Assembly: GCA_964569695.1 (NCBI GenBank) | Contig: CAZMUA010000004.1 | Coordinates: forward strand, 1-64,000 | Direction of reading: 5' to 3' | DNA: 64,000 bases | From: UBA8106 sp964569695 | GTDB lineage: Bacteria; Acidobacteriota; Vicinamibacteria; Vicinamibacterales; UBA823 | Shown here: piece after piece, positions 34,130 to 44,020 of the stretch | How positions within the stretch are numbered: the stretch's first letter is position 1 | Layout: every line of letters starts with the position of its first letter | Program-made: the position numbers and the translations under genes | Notes under the pieces: model-generated | Told to the model about the DNA's origin: nothing | Databases searched by the model: none | What the model saw: the letters and a program-made list of their open reading frames with translations, nothing else

Positions 34130-36691
34130 TCAGACATTATCCCCGACCGACTCAAAGAGGCGAACTCGACGAAGGATCAAGTCAAAAAAATACAGTAAAA
34201 GCGCCATTACAACGAGGTAGGGCCAGAGCTGTACTTTGCGGACAACACTCTCGTTCTCGTTGAATAATTGCTCAAACGTCGGCGTAAACACGCCCCCAGT
34301 ATCTCGACTAATTTCCTGTAAGAATTCTACGTTCGGTGGTCGAAATCGATACTCCCCTGGGTATGTGGACAGCAGGGAACGATGATCCAGCAAGCCCTCT
34401 GCACTATGCACTGTAAAGGCGTAGTCACCTACATCAGTCAGTGACACTATTCCTTCAAACGAATTGGCATTCACCCGGTCCAGTGCTACCCGCGTAATGC
34501 GTGAATCCGGATGAACCATGCTTACCTCAAAATCTAGAAGTCCGGAACTTGCTGACAAATCATTTGATTCGTCAATCCTAATACGAGCTCGGTCCCGCTC
34601 CCGCCAAACATGGAAGGCGCGATTCTTGTCCTGAGAGCTGCGCATCGCTTCACGAACAACTTGAACCCAAAATTGTCCATACCCAGACCAGTTCAGCCAT
34701 TCGGTGGCCCAACGGTTTTTTAAATCAGAAGTGAACGCAATAGTTTGGCCAAGTCCAAACTGCCACCTCGCAAGAATCGGGTCGTCTTCGGATGACATTA
34801 ACAGAGCCTCGGAAGTGTCCTTTAGTTGTGTACTTAAATAGCCTCGTAGCGGTGGCGCCTCGCTGAAATCGATCCCTTTAAACATCTCTGCGTTCTTTTG
34901 AATCAGGGGCTTGAAAGGCTCTTCGACTAACGTTCGCTGCGTAGCACGTTGTGTCTCCTTTGCAAAAATTTGTGGTACTTCGGCAGCATTTTTTACAACA
35001 TAACCTCGACCATTACCCCACTCCGCAATATTTGTTAGTAGTTCGTGGTCAGCTTCCTCTCCCATGGCCACAGTTGACACACTAATCTCTGCCTCAGCCA
35101 TTCTCGTCACGAGACCTTCGTAATCATCGGGATACGTGCGACCGTCCGATAACAAGATGATGTGCTTCAAGTGATCAGAAGCCTCAAGTAAACTTGTGTA
35201 AGCCTCTTCTAAAGCTGGAAAAATATTGGTGTGCCCGCTTGGCATAATGGTGCTGATCTTGTTCTTGATCCACGTCCTGTTCGACGCTTGTTGTAATAAC
35301 ACTGGCCAGTCAAAACTGTTGTTGAACGCCACAACACCGATTTGATGATGATCGGCCAACACATCGACTGCTGCCTTGGATGCTTCTTTCGACAATTCGA
35401 TCTTTGGACCGACCATGCTCCAAGATTTATCGAGAACTATTATCAGAGCGAATTCCTCAGGACGTTCTCTCACGCTGAAAGTGACAGGTAGCATTTTCTC
35501 GATCGGACTTTCAGCATAGCCATCTTCACCATACATCGCATCGCCACCAGACAATACAAACCCACGACCGAATTCACTAACAAACGCCGACAAGGCTTCT
35601 AATTGGTTGTCGGTTACTAACGAGGGCGGAACATCGCTAAACACAATTGCGTCGTACGGTTCAAGTTCTTCTTTGGTACGTGGAAGATCTTCTGGTCTAA
35701 CAAATTCGACAGAAATCCCACCTGACTCCAGCGCTTCGATTAGAAATCGCTGACTCTTTTCAAATCCTTCAACATACATAACCCGAGGTTGTTCGATGAC
35801 CCATATTGACTGACGTGATTGGTTGTTTTCGAACACTGGATCATCGTCAATACGAAGATTGATATCGATTGTCTTTGCACCAACGTCGGTTAGAAGGCCC
35901 TCTAAAACGAATCGCGAGAACCCTTCCTCAAGTTGTATTGATTGCGTCTCAGAAAATTCATCGGCCGAAGCCGCTTCGAGTAAAGCTGATTGTTGAACCT
36001 GACTATAAATCGATACTTCAATTGAAAATGGTTCATTCGCTGCCACTACGTCTGGAGCAAGTACTGAGTCGACCCAAGCATCTCCGACGTTACGAGAGTC
36101 GATAGGAAAAGTGAACACTTGAATGCCGTCACGCTGCAAACCAGAAAGTGCGTTAGAGGTGCTTCCTGTTGTCTCGTGGCCGTCACTCAACAACACGAGA
36201 CGTTTAATATGATCAGGAACGAATACACGCCGTGCGTCATGTAAGGCCTGCTCAAGGCTCGTCTCTCCTTGACTGAGAAGTTCTCGGCTTTGAGGTTCGT
36301 CACCAGATTGGATACCCGAAGCTATTAACCGAAGCTCGTCTGGGTCAGCCACACTTACCGTATTAGCTGCAAAAGCCATTATCTGAACATGATCGGACTG
36401 ACCTCGCTCATGCGCTTGAGTTATCCATTCAGCTGCTGCCAAACGACCCGCCGAAGAGACACTCGCTGAAAGGTCGAGTAAGTACACAACCGATTGCCAG
36501 CTGCCAGACCTTAAGAGCGTTGGCTGCAACAACGCACCAATTAGAAGGAGTAGGACCATTGAGCGAACGACGGTCTGTAGAATGCGCTGCCGAGATTCAA
36601 AACCTGAAAAAGAATCACGTTGAACCCACCAAATAAATGGTAGGACAATCATGAGTGATAACGGCCAAAGCTGTTCTAAAGAGATGCTCAC
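34130..36691 (-). CDS. Large membrane-anchored VWA/glutamine-amidotransferase-like protein
   Basis: 853 residues. Two N-terminal membrane segments (about 5-25 and 37-60) are followed by a degenerate VWA-like region (LLDLSASVSS, about 70-200), a class I glutamine-amidotransferase-like segment (YDAIVFSDVPPSLV ... GFVLSGGDAMYG) without the catalytic Cys, then a second VWA domain with a MIDAS motif, DKSWSM, and LLSDGRTYPDDYE, and one C-terminal membrane helix (PYLVVMALLLYFFDLIL). It is the last gene of the MoxR/DUF58 operon. Such proteins probably display the VWA domains in the periplasm, but their client is unknown. Confidence 0.75.
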   Translation of the reverse strand: MSISLEQLWPLSLMIVLPFIWWVQRDSFSGFESRQRILQTVVRSMVLLLLIGALLQPTLLRSGSWQSVVYLLDLSASVSSAGRLAAAEWITQAHERGQSDHVQIMAFAANTVSVADPDELRLIASGIQSGDEPQSRELLSQGETSLEQALHDARRVFVPDHIKRLVLLSDGHETTGSTSNALSGLQRDGIQVFTFPIDSRNVGDAWVDSVLAPDVVAANEPFSIEVSIYSQVQQSALLEAASADEFSETQSIQLEEGFSRFVLEGLLTDVGAKTIDINLRIDDDPVFENNQSRQSIWVIEQPRVMYVEGFEKSQRFLIEALESGGISVEFVRPEDLPRTKEELEPYDAIVFSDVPPSLVTDNQLEALSAFVSEFGRGFVLSGGDAMYGEDGYAESPIEKMLPVTFSVRERPEEFALIIVLDKSWSMVGPKIELSKEASKAAVDVLADHHQIGVVAFNNSFDWPVLLQQASNRTWIKNKISTIMPSGHTNIFPALEEAYTSLLEASDHLKHIILLSDGRTYPDDYEGLVTRMAEAEISVSTVAMGEEADHELLTNIAEWGNGRGYVVKNAAEVPQIFAKETQRATQRTLVEEPFKPLIQKNAEMFKGIDFSEAPPLRGYLSTQLKDTSEALLMSSEDDPILARWQFGLGQTIAFTSDLKNRWATEWLNWSGYGQFWVQVVREAMRSSQDKNRAFHVWRERDRARIRIDESNDLSASSGLLDFEVSMVHPDSRITRVALDRVNANSFEGIVSLTDVGDYAFTVHSAEGLLDHRSLLSTYPGEYRFRPPNVEFLQEISRDTGGVFTPTFEQLFNENESVVRKVQLWPYLVVMALLLYFFDLILRRVRLFESVGDNV

Positions 36692-36695
36692 TTAT

Positions 36696-38486
36696 TCACA
36701 CCGTAATCCGACGATGATACGTCCACCATTCAAGAGTAATGAGGACAATACTCATTAGCAAAATGTACACCCAAAGCTCACGGTGCAGTAAGCGTCGACT
36801 CAAAGTCGTGTCGCTGTTTTGCTCATCCAGCATTGATCGGTTGAGATCGGAAATGCCGTGGCTAGACAAATTGACCGCCACGTGAAGACTTGCATCACCA
36901 GATGAAGCCACAAATAACCCTGGCTCCAAACACTCAAACCAAGTGCTCCCCAGATTCGTCGTCGCTGCCACAGATTCCCCGTCGAACGATTTGATAGAGG
37001 CTTGCTGTAGCGGCACCTCAACCATGCCGACCCTACGTTGTAAAGTCAATGATTCACCGACGAACCAAGCTATTACGTTTTTCATGAATATGGGAAAGCC
37101 TGGCCGCACAGAAAAATCAGACTCTTCGAAATCAAAATTTACCATCACCCAATGCGGTAAATCCTCCCCTGTAACAATCAATGGGGTCTGTGCGGCCTCA
37201 GCAACTATTTTGATGTTTTCCTCGGTAGCAAAATCAAGATGTCTCGCACTTCGAATATCAACATCAATGAAAGAGACAAACTTTAAGATTGGGTGACTTT
37301 CATCCCAAGCTGTAACACGAGACACCACTGCACGCAGCGCCTGGTTACGATCGGTTCCAGCCAACCAGGCTCGACCAGGAGGTTTAAACAGTAAGGCCGG
37401 CCGACTGGGTGCAGTGTTCGGTGCAAAACGATCAAAAACGTATAAGTCAACGACCGATTCGTCGCGGTACAATTCAGGCTGAATTATGCGAAGTTCAAGC
37501 CGTGGCTCAAGACTCAGAAGAGTTTCAAGGTAGTCATTCCCAGTCGTGACTAAGGTAACTTGCACTTCACGTTTTGGAGGCACATAGTCCACAGCAACAT
37601 TATCTAATGCCAGTGCATCACCAACTGATTCAATCTCTGCACGGATACCACCGCTTAATTCAGAAGGTAGATTCACAGTGGCAAGCAGCGTCTTGCCAAC
37701 ATCTATTGTTACTGCTCTCCGAATAATCTGAGTGGATTCGTTGCTGAGCGTTAGTACAACGTCTGCAGATTGACTCGAATAACTAGTGATTTCGACATGC
37801 GCAATGCGCGCATTCAAATCGGAGCCGCCCGAATCGATATTGAATCCTGTAATGGCTATATTATTTGCAGGCTCGAAAACAGACAGAAGCTGAACCCCGG
37901 CGGGTAGACTAGCCCAGTTAGCACCGTCAGAGATAAAGATTGTTTCCCAGGTTCCCTTGGGATTGATAGCCGGAAGCGCCATCGTCGCAGCTGTCGGCGA
38001 CATCATTTCAAGAGCAGCCAGCAACTCTTCTCGATCAGCTGTCATCCGAGTGGAGATCCTCCCACTTGTGTCGGCAAGCAAGAATTTGTCTGTTGCTCCG
38101 GCAGATTCGATGATCTGCTGCGCACGTGCCCGCGCATGAAGCCAACGAGTCTTTCCATCCGCTGTTGTCCCTGCCATCGATAACGCTGTGTCTAAAATAA
38201 GCACAACGTTCCGCGGTTCACCAGTCAAGGTATCGCTGTTCGGCTGACTGAAAGCCAAAACAATCAGGAGTGCAATCGTAAGCGTGAGCAGTAGAGACAG
38301 TAGCCGACGAAGGCGCTCTAACAACGAACGATGTTGAGTATCTTCCAGCACTCGCCGCCATAACAATAGCGAAGCCACGGACACTCGCGGATAACGAAGT
38401 TTCAAGAAGAATAACCAGATAACTAACAAGGAAGTTGCTGCACACAGCAGTAGAACCTGCCAGCCTGTTAACGCAAGAAACGTCAC
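36696..38486 (-). CDS. BatA-type membrane protein with VWA domain
   Basis: 596 residues. It opens with the N-terminal BatA domain (two helices: MTFLALTGWQVLLLCAATSLLVIWLFFLK and LSLLLTLTIALLIVLAFSQP), followed by VVLILDTALSMAG, a VWA MIDAS-like motif reading DTALSM (canonical DxSxS has Ser third, here Ala), and a C-terminal helix (YILLMSIVLITLEWW). The altered MIDAS suggests weak or no metal binding. It overlaps the DUF58 gene by four bases and is followed four bases later by the larger VWA protein. Confidence 0.75.
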   Translation of the reverse strand: MTFLALTGWQVLLLCAATSLLVIWLFFLKLRYPRVSVASLLLWRRVLEDTQHRSLLERLRRLLSLLLTLTIALLIVLAFSQPNSDTLTGEPRNVVLILDTALSMAGTTADGKTRWLHARARAQQIIESAGATDKFLLADTSGRISTRMTADREELLAALEMMSPTAATMALPAINPKGTWETIFISDGANWASLPAGVQLLSVFEPANNIAITGFNIDSGGSDLNARIAHVEITSYSSQSADVVLTLSNESTQIIRRAVTIDVGKTLLATVNLPSELSGGIRAEIESVGDALALDNVAVDYVPPKREVQVTLVTTGNDYLETLLSLEPRLELRIIQPELYRDESVVDLYVFDRFAPNTAPSRPALLFKPPGRAWLAGTDRNQALRAVVSRVTAWDESHPILKFVSFIDVDIRSARHLDFATEENIKIVAEAAQTPLIVTGEDLPHWVMVNFDFEESDFSVRPGFPIFMKNVIAWFVGESLTLQRRVGMVEVPLQQASIKSFDGESVAATTNLGSTWFECLEPGLFVASSGDASLHVAVNLSSHGISDLNRSMLDEQNSDTTLSRRLLHRELWVYILLMSIVLITLEWWTYHRRITV

Positions 38487-39373
38487 GCCAGAAACCTCTT
38501 TTGTCTAAACACCTGGAGAATCACATCCTCGAACGGCACATCAGTATCTGTACGAACGTAACCCAGTCGGTACCGCGCACAGTAAGCCGTAAGGTGCTCG
38601 CAAAATTCATCAAAAGCCTTTTCATAGGCTGACAAGAGTGCGGGAGAGGCCGCAATGTCGAGGGTGTTGCCAAGTTCTGTATCGACTAATTCTAGATCAC
38701 CTCGTAGCTCAGGTTTCGCATCTAATCGATGCACGACATGCACAGCAAATATGTCGTGATGTGAGTATCGCAATAGATTCAATGAAGCCTCAAACCCGTG
38801 AGGATCTAAAAAATCTGATATTACAACTGCAACACCTGGTGGGCGTTTACTTCGACAAAATTTTTCAAACGATCTTTTGGCGTTCGTTTCGCCACCCGCG
38901 GTCAATTGTTCAAGGAACTTAAAGACCTTAAAAATTTGTCCTTTTCCTCGTTGCGATGCCATCTCTCGTCCAAGCTCGTCAGTGTACGGTGTAAGAGTCA
39001 CGCGGTCGAGGTGCGCCAACGCGATGTAACTGAGGGCGGCAGCCACTTGTCTAGCATAGGTCAACTTCGAGGGATCTCCGCCCGTCATAGACTGGCTACA
39101 ATCCACAAAGAGATACACGGGAAGATCTTGCTCTTCCTCGAATAACCTGAGCAATAGTTTTTCAAGTCGCTGATAAGCTCGCCAATCGACTCGGCGAAAA
39201 TCATCGCCAGGGGCGTAGGCCCTATGGTCAGCGAACTCAAGGCCAGCCCCAAGGTGCCGTGTACGTCGGTCGGCTTTGGAATGCCCACCAAACATTCGCT
39301 TGGAAACGATCCGGAGATATTCCAGTTTTTTTAGAAATTCGCCATCGAATAGCGCATCCTGCGTGACGGCCAT
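38483..39373 (-). CDS. DUF58 domain protein (MoxR-associated)
   Basis: 296 residues. The DUF58 motif is clear: GLEFADHRAYAPGDDFRRVDWRAYQR, then LFEEEQDLPVYLFVDCSQSM with a MIDAS-like DCSQSMTGG. It is soluble. DUF58 proteins partner with MoxR AAA ATPases and are related to VWA proteins; they may link the ATPase to the membrane VWA proteins encoded next. It overlaps the BatA-type gene by four bases, and follows the MoxR gene after 48 bases. Confidence 0.87.
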   Translation of the reverse strand: MAVTQDALFDGEFLKKLEYLRIVSKRMFGGHSKADRRTRHLGAGLEFADHRAYAPGDDFRRVDWRAYQRLEKLLLRLFEEEQDLPVYLFVDCSQSMTGGDPSKLTYARQVAAALSYIALAHLDRVTLTPYTDELGREMASQRGKGQIFKVFKFLEQLTAGGETNAKRSFEKFCRSKRPPGVAVVISDFLDPHGFEASLNLLRYSHHDIFAVHVVHRLDAKPELRGDLELVDTELGNTLDIAASPALLSAYEKAFDEFCEHLTAYCARYRLGYVRTDTDVPFEDVILQVFRQKRFLA

Positions 39374-39421
39374 GAGTGACAGAAGATTAAGGTTTAGGAA
39401 TCAACAATAATAGGTTGAGAA

Positions 39422-40417
39422 TCAGGTCAATGACTCCGGCGTATTCGCTAACACTGCTTCGAGAAGCATGTCAGTATTAATTTGCTCAGCCTCGCCTTCG
39501 AAGTTCAAGAGTACCCGGTGTCGTAATGCGGGCAATGTTAGCTTCCGAATATCCTCACATGATACATGGAGGCGATTGGCAAGTAGAGCCCGTATCTTGC
39601 CGCCCAAAATTAGAGCTTGCGCACCCCGTGGGCTCGCACCATAACGGACGTACTTGCGAACAAGAGACTCTGAGTAAGGTGAATCCGGATGTGTTGCCAA
39701 AGTCAAACGGATTGCATATTCCTGAATCGGTTTAGCAATCGGTACCGCCAAAGCCGTCTTACGCATGTCGGCCAACTGTTCACCAGTAAGCACTCGTTCT
39801 ATCTCAGGCTCTCCTAGCTGTGTCGTCCGATCAAGAATCTGATGCAGACTCTCCATATCGGGATAGGCTACCTTCAGTTTTAGGAAAAACCGGTCAAGCT
39901 GAGCCTCTGGCAGAGGGTACGTCCCTTCCATTTCGAGTGGATTCTGTGTCGCTAGCACAAAGAATGGGCGGTCCAGTTGGTAAGTGCGCTTGCCAATCGA
40001 TACACTTTTTTCCTGCATGGCTTCAAGCAACGCCGACTGCGTCTTTGGTGTAGCACGGTTAATTTCATCAGCTAATACGATGTTTGAGAATAACGGACCT
40101 GGTTGAAATTCAAAATGCTTTTCACCCTGCTTGTTTTCCTGAACGACGTTAGTACCCATAATGTCCGCAGGCATCAAATCTGGAGTAAATTGGATCCGTG
40201 CGAACTTCAGGTGTAAAACATCGCTCAAGGTATGAACTAGCTTGGTTTTTCCCAGGCCAGGTATCCCTTCAAGTAAGACGTGCCCATCAGCTAGTAAGCT
40301 AATCAGCACTCCTTCAACTATGTCCTGATAGCCGACGATCCGCTTCGCCATTTCATTAGTGACGAGCGTGAATTGACGTTGGAATGTTTCGATTTGCTTG
40401 TCGATGTCAGTAATCAT
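39422..40417 (-). CDS. MoxR-family AAA+ ATPase
   Basis: 331 residues from ATG 40417; the open frame extends to 40579, but the family begins at MITDIDKQIE and this start is four bases after the upstream gene's stop. Motifs: Walker A GIPGLGKTKL, Walker B NIVLADEINRATPKTQSALLEAM, sensor 1 FFVLATQNPLEMEGTYPLPEAQ, and the sensor-2 region SPRGAQALI. MoxR ATPases act as chaperones for metalloenzyme assembly or envelope integrity with their DUF58 and VWA partners, as here. Confidence 0.93.
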   Translation of the reverse strand: MITDIDKQIETFQRQFTLVTNEMAKRIVGYQDIVEGVLISLLADGHVLLEGIPGLGKTKLVHTLSDVLHLKFARIQFTPDLMPADIMGTNVVQENKQGEKHFEFQPGPLFSNIVLADEINRATPKTQSALLEAMQEKSVSIGKRTYQLDRPFFVLATQNPLEMEGTYPLPEAQLDRFFLKLKVAYPDMESLHQILDRTTQLGEPEIERVLTGEQLADMRKTALAVPIAKPIQEYAIRLTLATHPDSPYSESLVRKYVRYGASPRGAQALILGGKIRALLANRLHVSCEDIRKLTLPALRHRVLLNFEGEAEQINTDMLLEAVLANTPESLT

Positions 40418-40421
40418 ATTT

Positions 40422-42026
40422 CTAACGTGGCCCAACGGCCTGAAAGTACTGTTTAACGAGGTTACGATACAGCCAAGGAATGCTGTTGGCATCCAGTATC
40501 TCGGAGTCTTGATAGGAAATCGTCGATCCGATTTCTTCGTACTGCAACTTTGATTGAGACGCCTGACTGGGTTGATCAACTAACCTATCGTCGGACTGAC
40601 CAGATGGCTGCGGCTGCACTTCTAGGATTTCTGGTTGCAACTCAACTTCAAGTGATGTTGGTGAGCCGTATTCGATAACGTCCCCAACACCAGGCGCAGA
40701 TAAATCGCCCTGACCTTGTTCATCGGTCGGGACACCGGGACCACCGGTCTCCATCGGGGTGCCAGGCTGACCCCCAGTCGTATCACCTTCTTGAGGTGTT
40801 GCGGTCATCTGACCTTCAGTTGACGGCTCTCCATTAGCCAGTTGTTGCTCATTATTAGACCCTTGTCCGCTCTGTGCTGCTTGCTCAAGTTGATCAAGAC
40901 GTTGAGCCGCCGCTTCCCGTAACTCATCACGCTGCTGCTCTCGAATCATTTGCTCAAGATCTTCAGCAAGTTGCTCAAAGGCGTGCTGCATGGCTTGATC
41001 GTTTTCCTCGCTCAACTGCCCAGCGGCTTCCGCTAGTTCTTCTGTCAAAGATTTAAGGTCGTCACTCGACATCTCAGCAAGTTCGTTCAAGCTTTGCTTA
41101 AGGGATTCCAGATCTGCTTCCGTAAAATCCAGCTCCTGAGCGAGATCGCGTAGTTCGCGAGCTGCCGTTTCAAAATCCTTGCGCTGTAACGCCTCGACGA
41201 GTGCATCTGAGCCAATTTCATCAAGCGCCTCGGCCATACTTTTCATTAACGCTTCCATCAGGTCGGATTCCAGTGACCAGTTCTCCTCTGTAAGCCGCAT
41301 TTCACGAAATTCAACTTCATCTTGAACCGATAACTGCCTTTGGACAAGTTGTTCGCTGAAATCCTCACTTAACTGGACCGCTTGTAGGCCATCAATGAAT
41401 TCTGCATTCGATAGGATTTGCCGTGCTTCATCAATGTTCACCAAGTTCTGATCGACCACATCAGACACTAGAGGATCAGCCTGTAACCACCCACGGGTCC
41501 ACGAAAGGGGGATCAGGTTTAAAACGAGACACAATGCCAAAAGCGCAACTGTCAGTCGGGAACTTTTAGGCGCCGAATAAGGAAAGAGTTGAGTTGGATC
41601 CAGCATTTCGACGGTACGTGCTGCCCGCCCACATTGCAAATCGATCCAAGCAGAACTGACACCCTTCTGATAGAACCAGTAGGCGGTGGTTAACTCACCG
41701 TCCAAAGCAGCCTTTTTGTCTACGGCTACTGCAATACTAGCCAGTGATTTACGTCGCAGAAACATCCAACTCGCATAGGCAACCAGCGCAGCGAACCAAA
41801 GTGACAACACCGTAACCACCGCCACCCATGACAGCGGTGACAGCTTGTACCAAGCACTTAATACAATTGGCACGACAAGAGACAAAGTGAAGCCAGTTAA
41901 CCATTCGCGGGTCAACGAATTTCGTCGACAGCGACGCTCGACATGCGACAGCATTTGAACGACGCGCTCACCATCGGTAGCGGATAAAGGATTCTTAATC
42001 ATAAAAGCTTCATAACAATACTTCAT
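40422..42026 (-). CDS. Membrane protein with long coiled coil (MoxR operon)
   Basis: 534 residues. Three membrane helices lie in the N-terminal third (about 43-63, 68-92 and 154-175); a periplasmic or cytoplasmic region rich in Leu/Glu/Gln (about 200-385) should form a long coiled coil; then a low-complexity Gln/Gly/Pro/Thr region (about 385-480). The C-terminus returns to an ordered segment. No enzymatic motif is seen. Proteins of this layout are found next to MoxR/DUF58/VWA genes (DUF4175-like), and probably act as scaffolds. The start could be codon 1 or the Met at codon 9. It lies five bases after the rhodanese-methyltransferase gene. Confidence 0.7.
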   Translation of the reverse strand: MKYCYEAFMIKNPLSATDGERVVQMLSHVERRCRRNSLTREWLTGFTLSLVVPIVLSAWYKLSPLSWVAVVTVLSLWFAALVAYASWMFLRRKSLASIAVAVDKKAALDGELTTAYWFYQKGVSSAWIDLQCGRAARTVEMLDPTQLFPYSAPKSSRLTVALLALCLVLNLIPLSWTRGWLQADPLVSDVVDQNLVNIDEARQILSNAEFIDGLQAVQLSEDFSEQLVQRQLSVQDEVEFREMRLTEENWSLESDLMEALMKSMAEALDEIGSDALVEALQRKDFETAARELRDLAQELDFTEADLESLKQSLNELAEMSSDDLKSLTEELAEAAGQLSEENDQAMQHAFEQLAEDLEQMIREQQRDELREAAAQRLDQLEQAAQSGQGSNNEQQLANGEPSTEGQMTATPQEGDTTGGQPGTPMETGGPGVPTDEQGQGDLSAPGVGDVIEYGSPTSLEVELQPEILEVQPQPSGQSDDRLVDQPSQASQSKLQYEEIGSTISYQDSEILDANSIPWLYRNLVKQYFQAVGPR

Positions 42027-42031
42027 TTAGT

Positions 42032-42949
42032 CTATCTTATGGTCTTCTGGGCAATCACACTCGAAATCATCTGACCATCGAACAAACCTTCCCGTTCCTT
42101 TATTATCTCAAGGGGTGCAACTAACGTCCTTAGTTCGCCAGGCAAAAGCAGAAAGTCAGGATTAGTCGGCTTTCCGAAACGCTCCTGTCCACTCATGAAG
42201 GTTTCATAAAAGAGCACACCACCTAGAGACACAGCGTCGATTAACATTTCGAAGAGAGGTCGATGTAGATATCGAGTTACGACAATAAGATCGTAACACT
42301 CACGACCAAGATCAACTCGGCCCGATTCCAAATCCAGCACATTCGCCACCAAGTTGAGGGCTAGCCGATTCGCAATTGTTTGGAGTTCGTTGATTACACG
42401 TTCGTCACGGTCTACAGCACGAACATGCCATCCTAAAGCCGCTAACAGAAGTGCGTGTCGACCACGGCCACTTGCGACGTCCAGCGCCCTACCATTGCAA
42501 TCAATCTCTAAATGATCGAGAAACCACGGCGCAGGGCCTGCAATCGTCTGCGGTTCATACGAACGATCATGACGCCAACACGACATACCACCGACCATAT
42601 TTAGTACGCGGTTGAAACCGGCTTGCAAAAGAAACTCTGCAGCAACTTTGCTTCTAATTCCATGCTCACAATAGACCAGAACTGGTTTATCAAGAGCTAA
42701 GACAGCTGGCGCTGAGGCGATGAGATCCAGCGGCGTTAGTTTCGCGTCCGGAATATGTCCTAACGTCGTAAATTCTTTCGGCGTTCGAACATCTAAGATT
42801 TGCACTGGTTCAATACGGATCAAGCGCTCAGCTTCTACCGCATCGATTTGTCTCACAACGCGCCGTTGTGTATGGGGTTGATTGGGCACAATAGGAATAA
42901 AAAGACAGCATATCGCAGAAAACTGCTGAATACTTTTTCCACGAAACAT
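42032..42949 (-). CDS. Rhodanese-methyltransferase fusion protein
   Basis: 305 residues. The N-terminal part (about 33-115) is a rhodanese domain with ILDVRTPKEF and the active-site loop VYCEHGIRS (C94). The C-terminal part (about 140-300) is a TehB-like S-adenosylmethionine methyltransferase fold with the motif I ALDVASGRGRHALLLAALG and a later LIVVTRYLHRPLF. Both active sites look intact. The fusion could methylate sulfur- or selenium-containing or thiol substrates formed by the rhodanese, but that is inference. The start is uncertain: ATG 42949, or GTG 42856, which begins right at the rhodanese fold. It heads the MoxR operon by position. Confidence 0.8.
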   Translation of the reverse strand: MFRGKSIQQFSAICCLFIPIVPNQPHTQRRVVRQIDAVEAERLIRIEPVQILDVRTPKEFTTLGHIPDAKLTPLDLIASAPAVLALDKPVLVYCEHGIRSKVAAEFLLQAGFNRVLNMVGGMSCWRHDRSYEPQTIAGPAPWFLDHLEIDCNGRALDVASGRGRHALLLAALGWHVRAVDRDERVINELQTIANRLALNLVANVLDLESGRVDLGRECYDLIVVTRYLHRPLFEMLIDAVSLGGVLFYETFMSGQERFGKPTNPDFLLLPGELRTLVAPLEIIKEREGLFDGQMISSVIAQKTIR

Positions 42950-43037
42950 TTCAAAAACACCTAGACGGTCATCACTAGAAACAGGGCATCCTTTTGAGGT
43001 GTTTACGTGGCACCCCGTTGCTTGTTAACCTCACAAG

Positions 43038-43958
43038 ATGCGGGCGAGACTGTTCCTTACATGCCTCATCACGGGTGTTTGCCTATACGCGGGAATTCTC
43101 TATGGGCAGCAACAGGTACCACTTTTTCGGTCGACCACGGACATCGTACCGCTGTACGTAACGGTAACCGACCGAAACGACCGCCTCGTGGCCAACTTGT
43201 CACAGGAAGACTTTGAAGTGTACGACGATGAAGTAAAGCAAGACATAGTGCTTTTTTTAAATGAAGTGCAGCCCATCACAGTAGTCGTGATGCTTGATAC
43301 AAGTTTTAGTATGGCCGGTAAATTAAAACTGCTAAAGGCGGGCGCTGAACAGTTTTTGATTCGTATGCTTCCAGCCGATCGCGGTCGCGTTGGTGCTTTT
43401 AACGACAAGATCCAGATTAGCGCAGAGTTTACGGGTGACCGAGATTACCTGATCAACGAACTTCAACTCCTTGATTTTGGTAACCCTACGCGTCTTTACG
43501 ATGCCATCGCTGCAAGTGTAAATGAACTGCTCGGCATCGACGGTCGTCGTGTTGTGCTCATCTTCACCGATGGTGACGATACAAGTAGTCAGTCGGACTG
43601 GAAGGAAGTTCTTGAAGTTGCACGAAACGAAGAGGTGATGATCTACGCGATCGGACTCAGGGCTGAATTCTTTAACGGAAGACGCACAGTTAGAAGCAGG
43701 CCTGATCGTAACCTCAGGCAATTTGCTCAAGAAACTGGAGGAGGCTACTTCGAACTGCAGGAGAATGACGAACTCGGTTCAACCTTTACTCGTGTGGCCC
43801 AAGAACTTCACAGTCAGTACTTAATCGGATTTTCTCCAACAGAACTCGACGGAAAAGTGCATGAACTCTCGGTTCGCCTGCGTAATCAAAACATGACCGC
43901 GCGTGCTCGACGCAGTTATGTCGCTTCAGCCGACCGACTTAATTCCGTACCGAACTGA
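43038..43958 (+). CDS. VWFA-related acidobacterial secreted protein
   Basis: 306 residues with a signal peptide (about 1-24). The mature part begins FRSTTDIVPLYVTVTDRNDRLVANLSQEDFEVYDD, the opening typical of the acidobacterial VWFA-related family (TIGR03436), followed by a VWA domain with a MIDAS motif VVVMLDTSFSMAG and FTDGDDTSS. It is probably periplasmic or surface-exposed and binds a divalent metal and protein partner. Its abundance in Acidobacteriota is one of the clues to the host lineage. It stands alone, divergent from the MoxR operon. Confidence 0.87.
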   Translation: MRARLFLTCLITGVCLYAGILYGQQQVPLFRSTTDIVPLYVTVTDRNDRLVANLSQEDFEVYDDEVKQDIVLFLNEVQPITVVVMLDTSFSMAGKLKLLKAGAEQFLIRMLPADRGRVGAFNDKIQISAEFTGDRDYLINELQLLDFGNPTRLYDAIAASVNELLGIDGRRVVLIFTDGDDTSSQSDWKEVLEVARNEEVMIYAIGLRAEFFNGRRTVRSRPDRNLRQFAQETGGGYFELQENDELGSTFTRVAQELHSQYLIGFSPTELDGKVHELSVRLRNQNMTARARRSYVASADRLNSVPN

Positions 43959-44000
43959 TTTTAGTGGCTCTATAAAGGCACGAGAAGGCAAGTCATCATT

Positions 44001-44020
44001 TAGCGCGGTTGCCAGCGCTA
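44001..44020. other. Hairpin between convergent VWFA and MoaD-like genes
   Basis: TAGCGC pairs with GCGCTA, with an inner GG/CC pair, a TTG loop and one bulged A. The hairpin overlaps the stop codon of the MoaD-like gene. It could be a bidirectional termination element for two convergent genes, although no T-run follows it. Confidence 0.35.
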
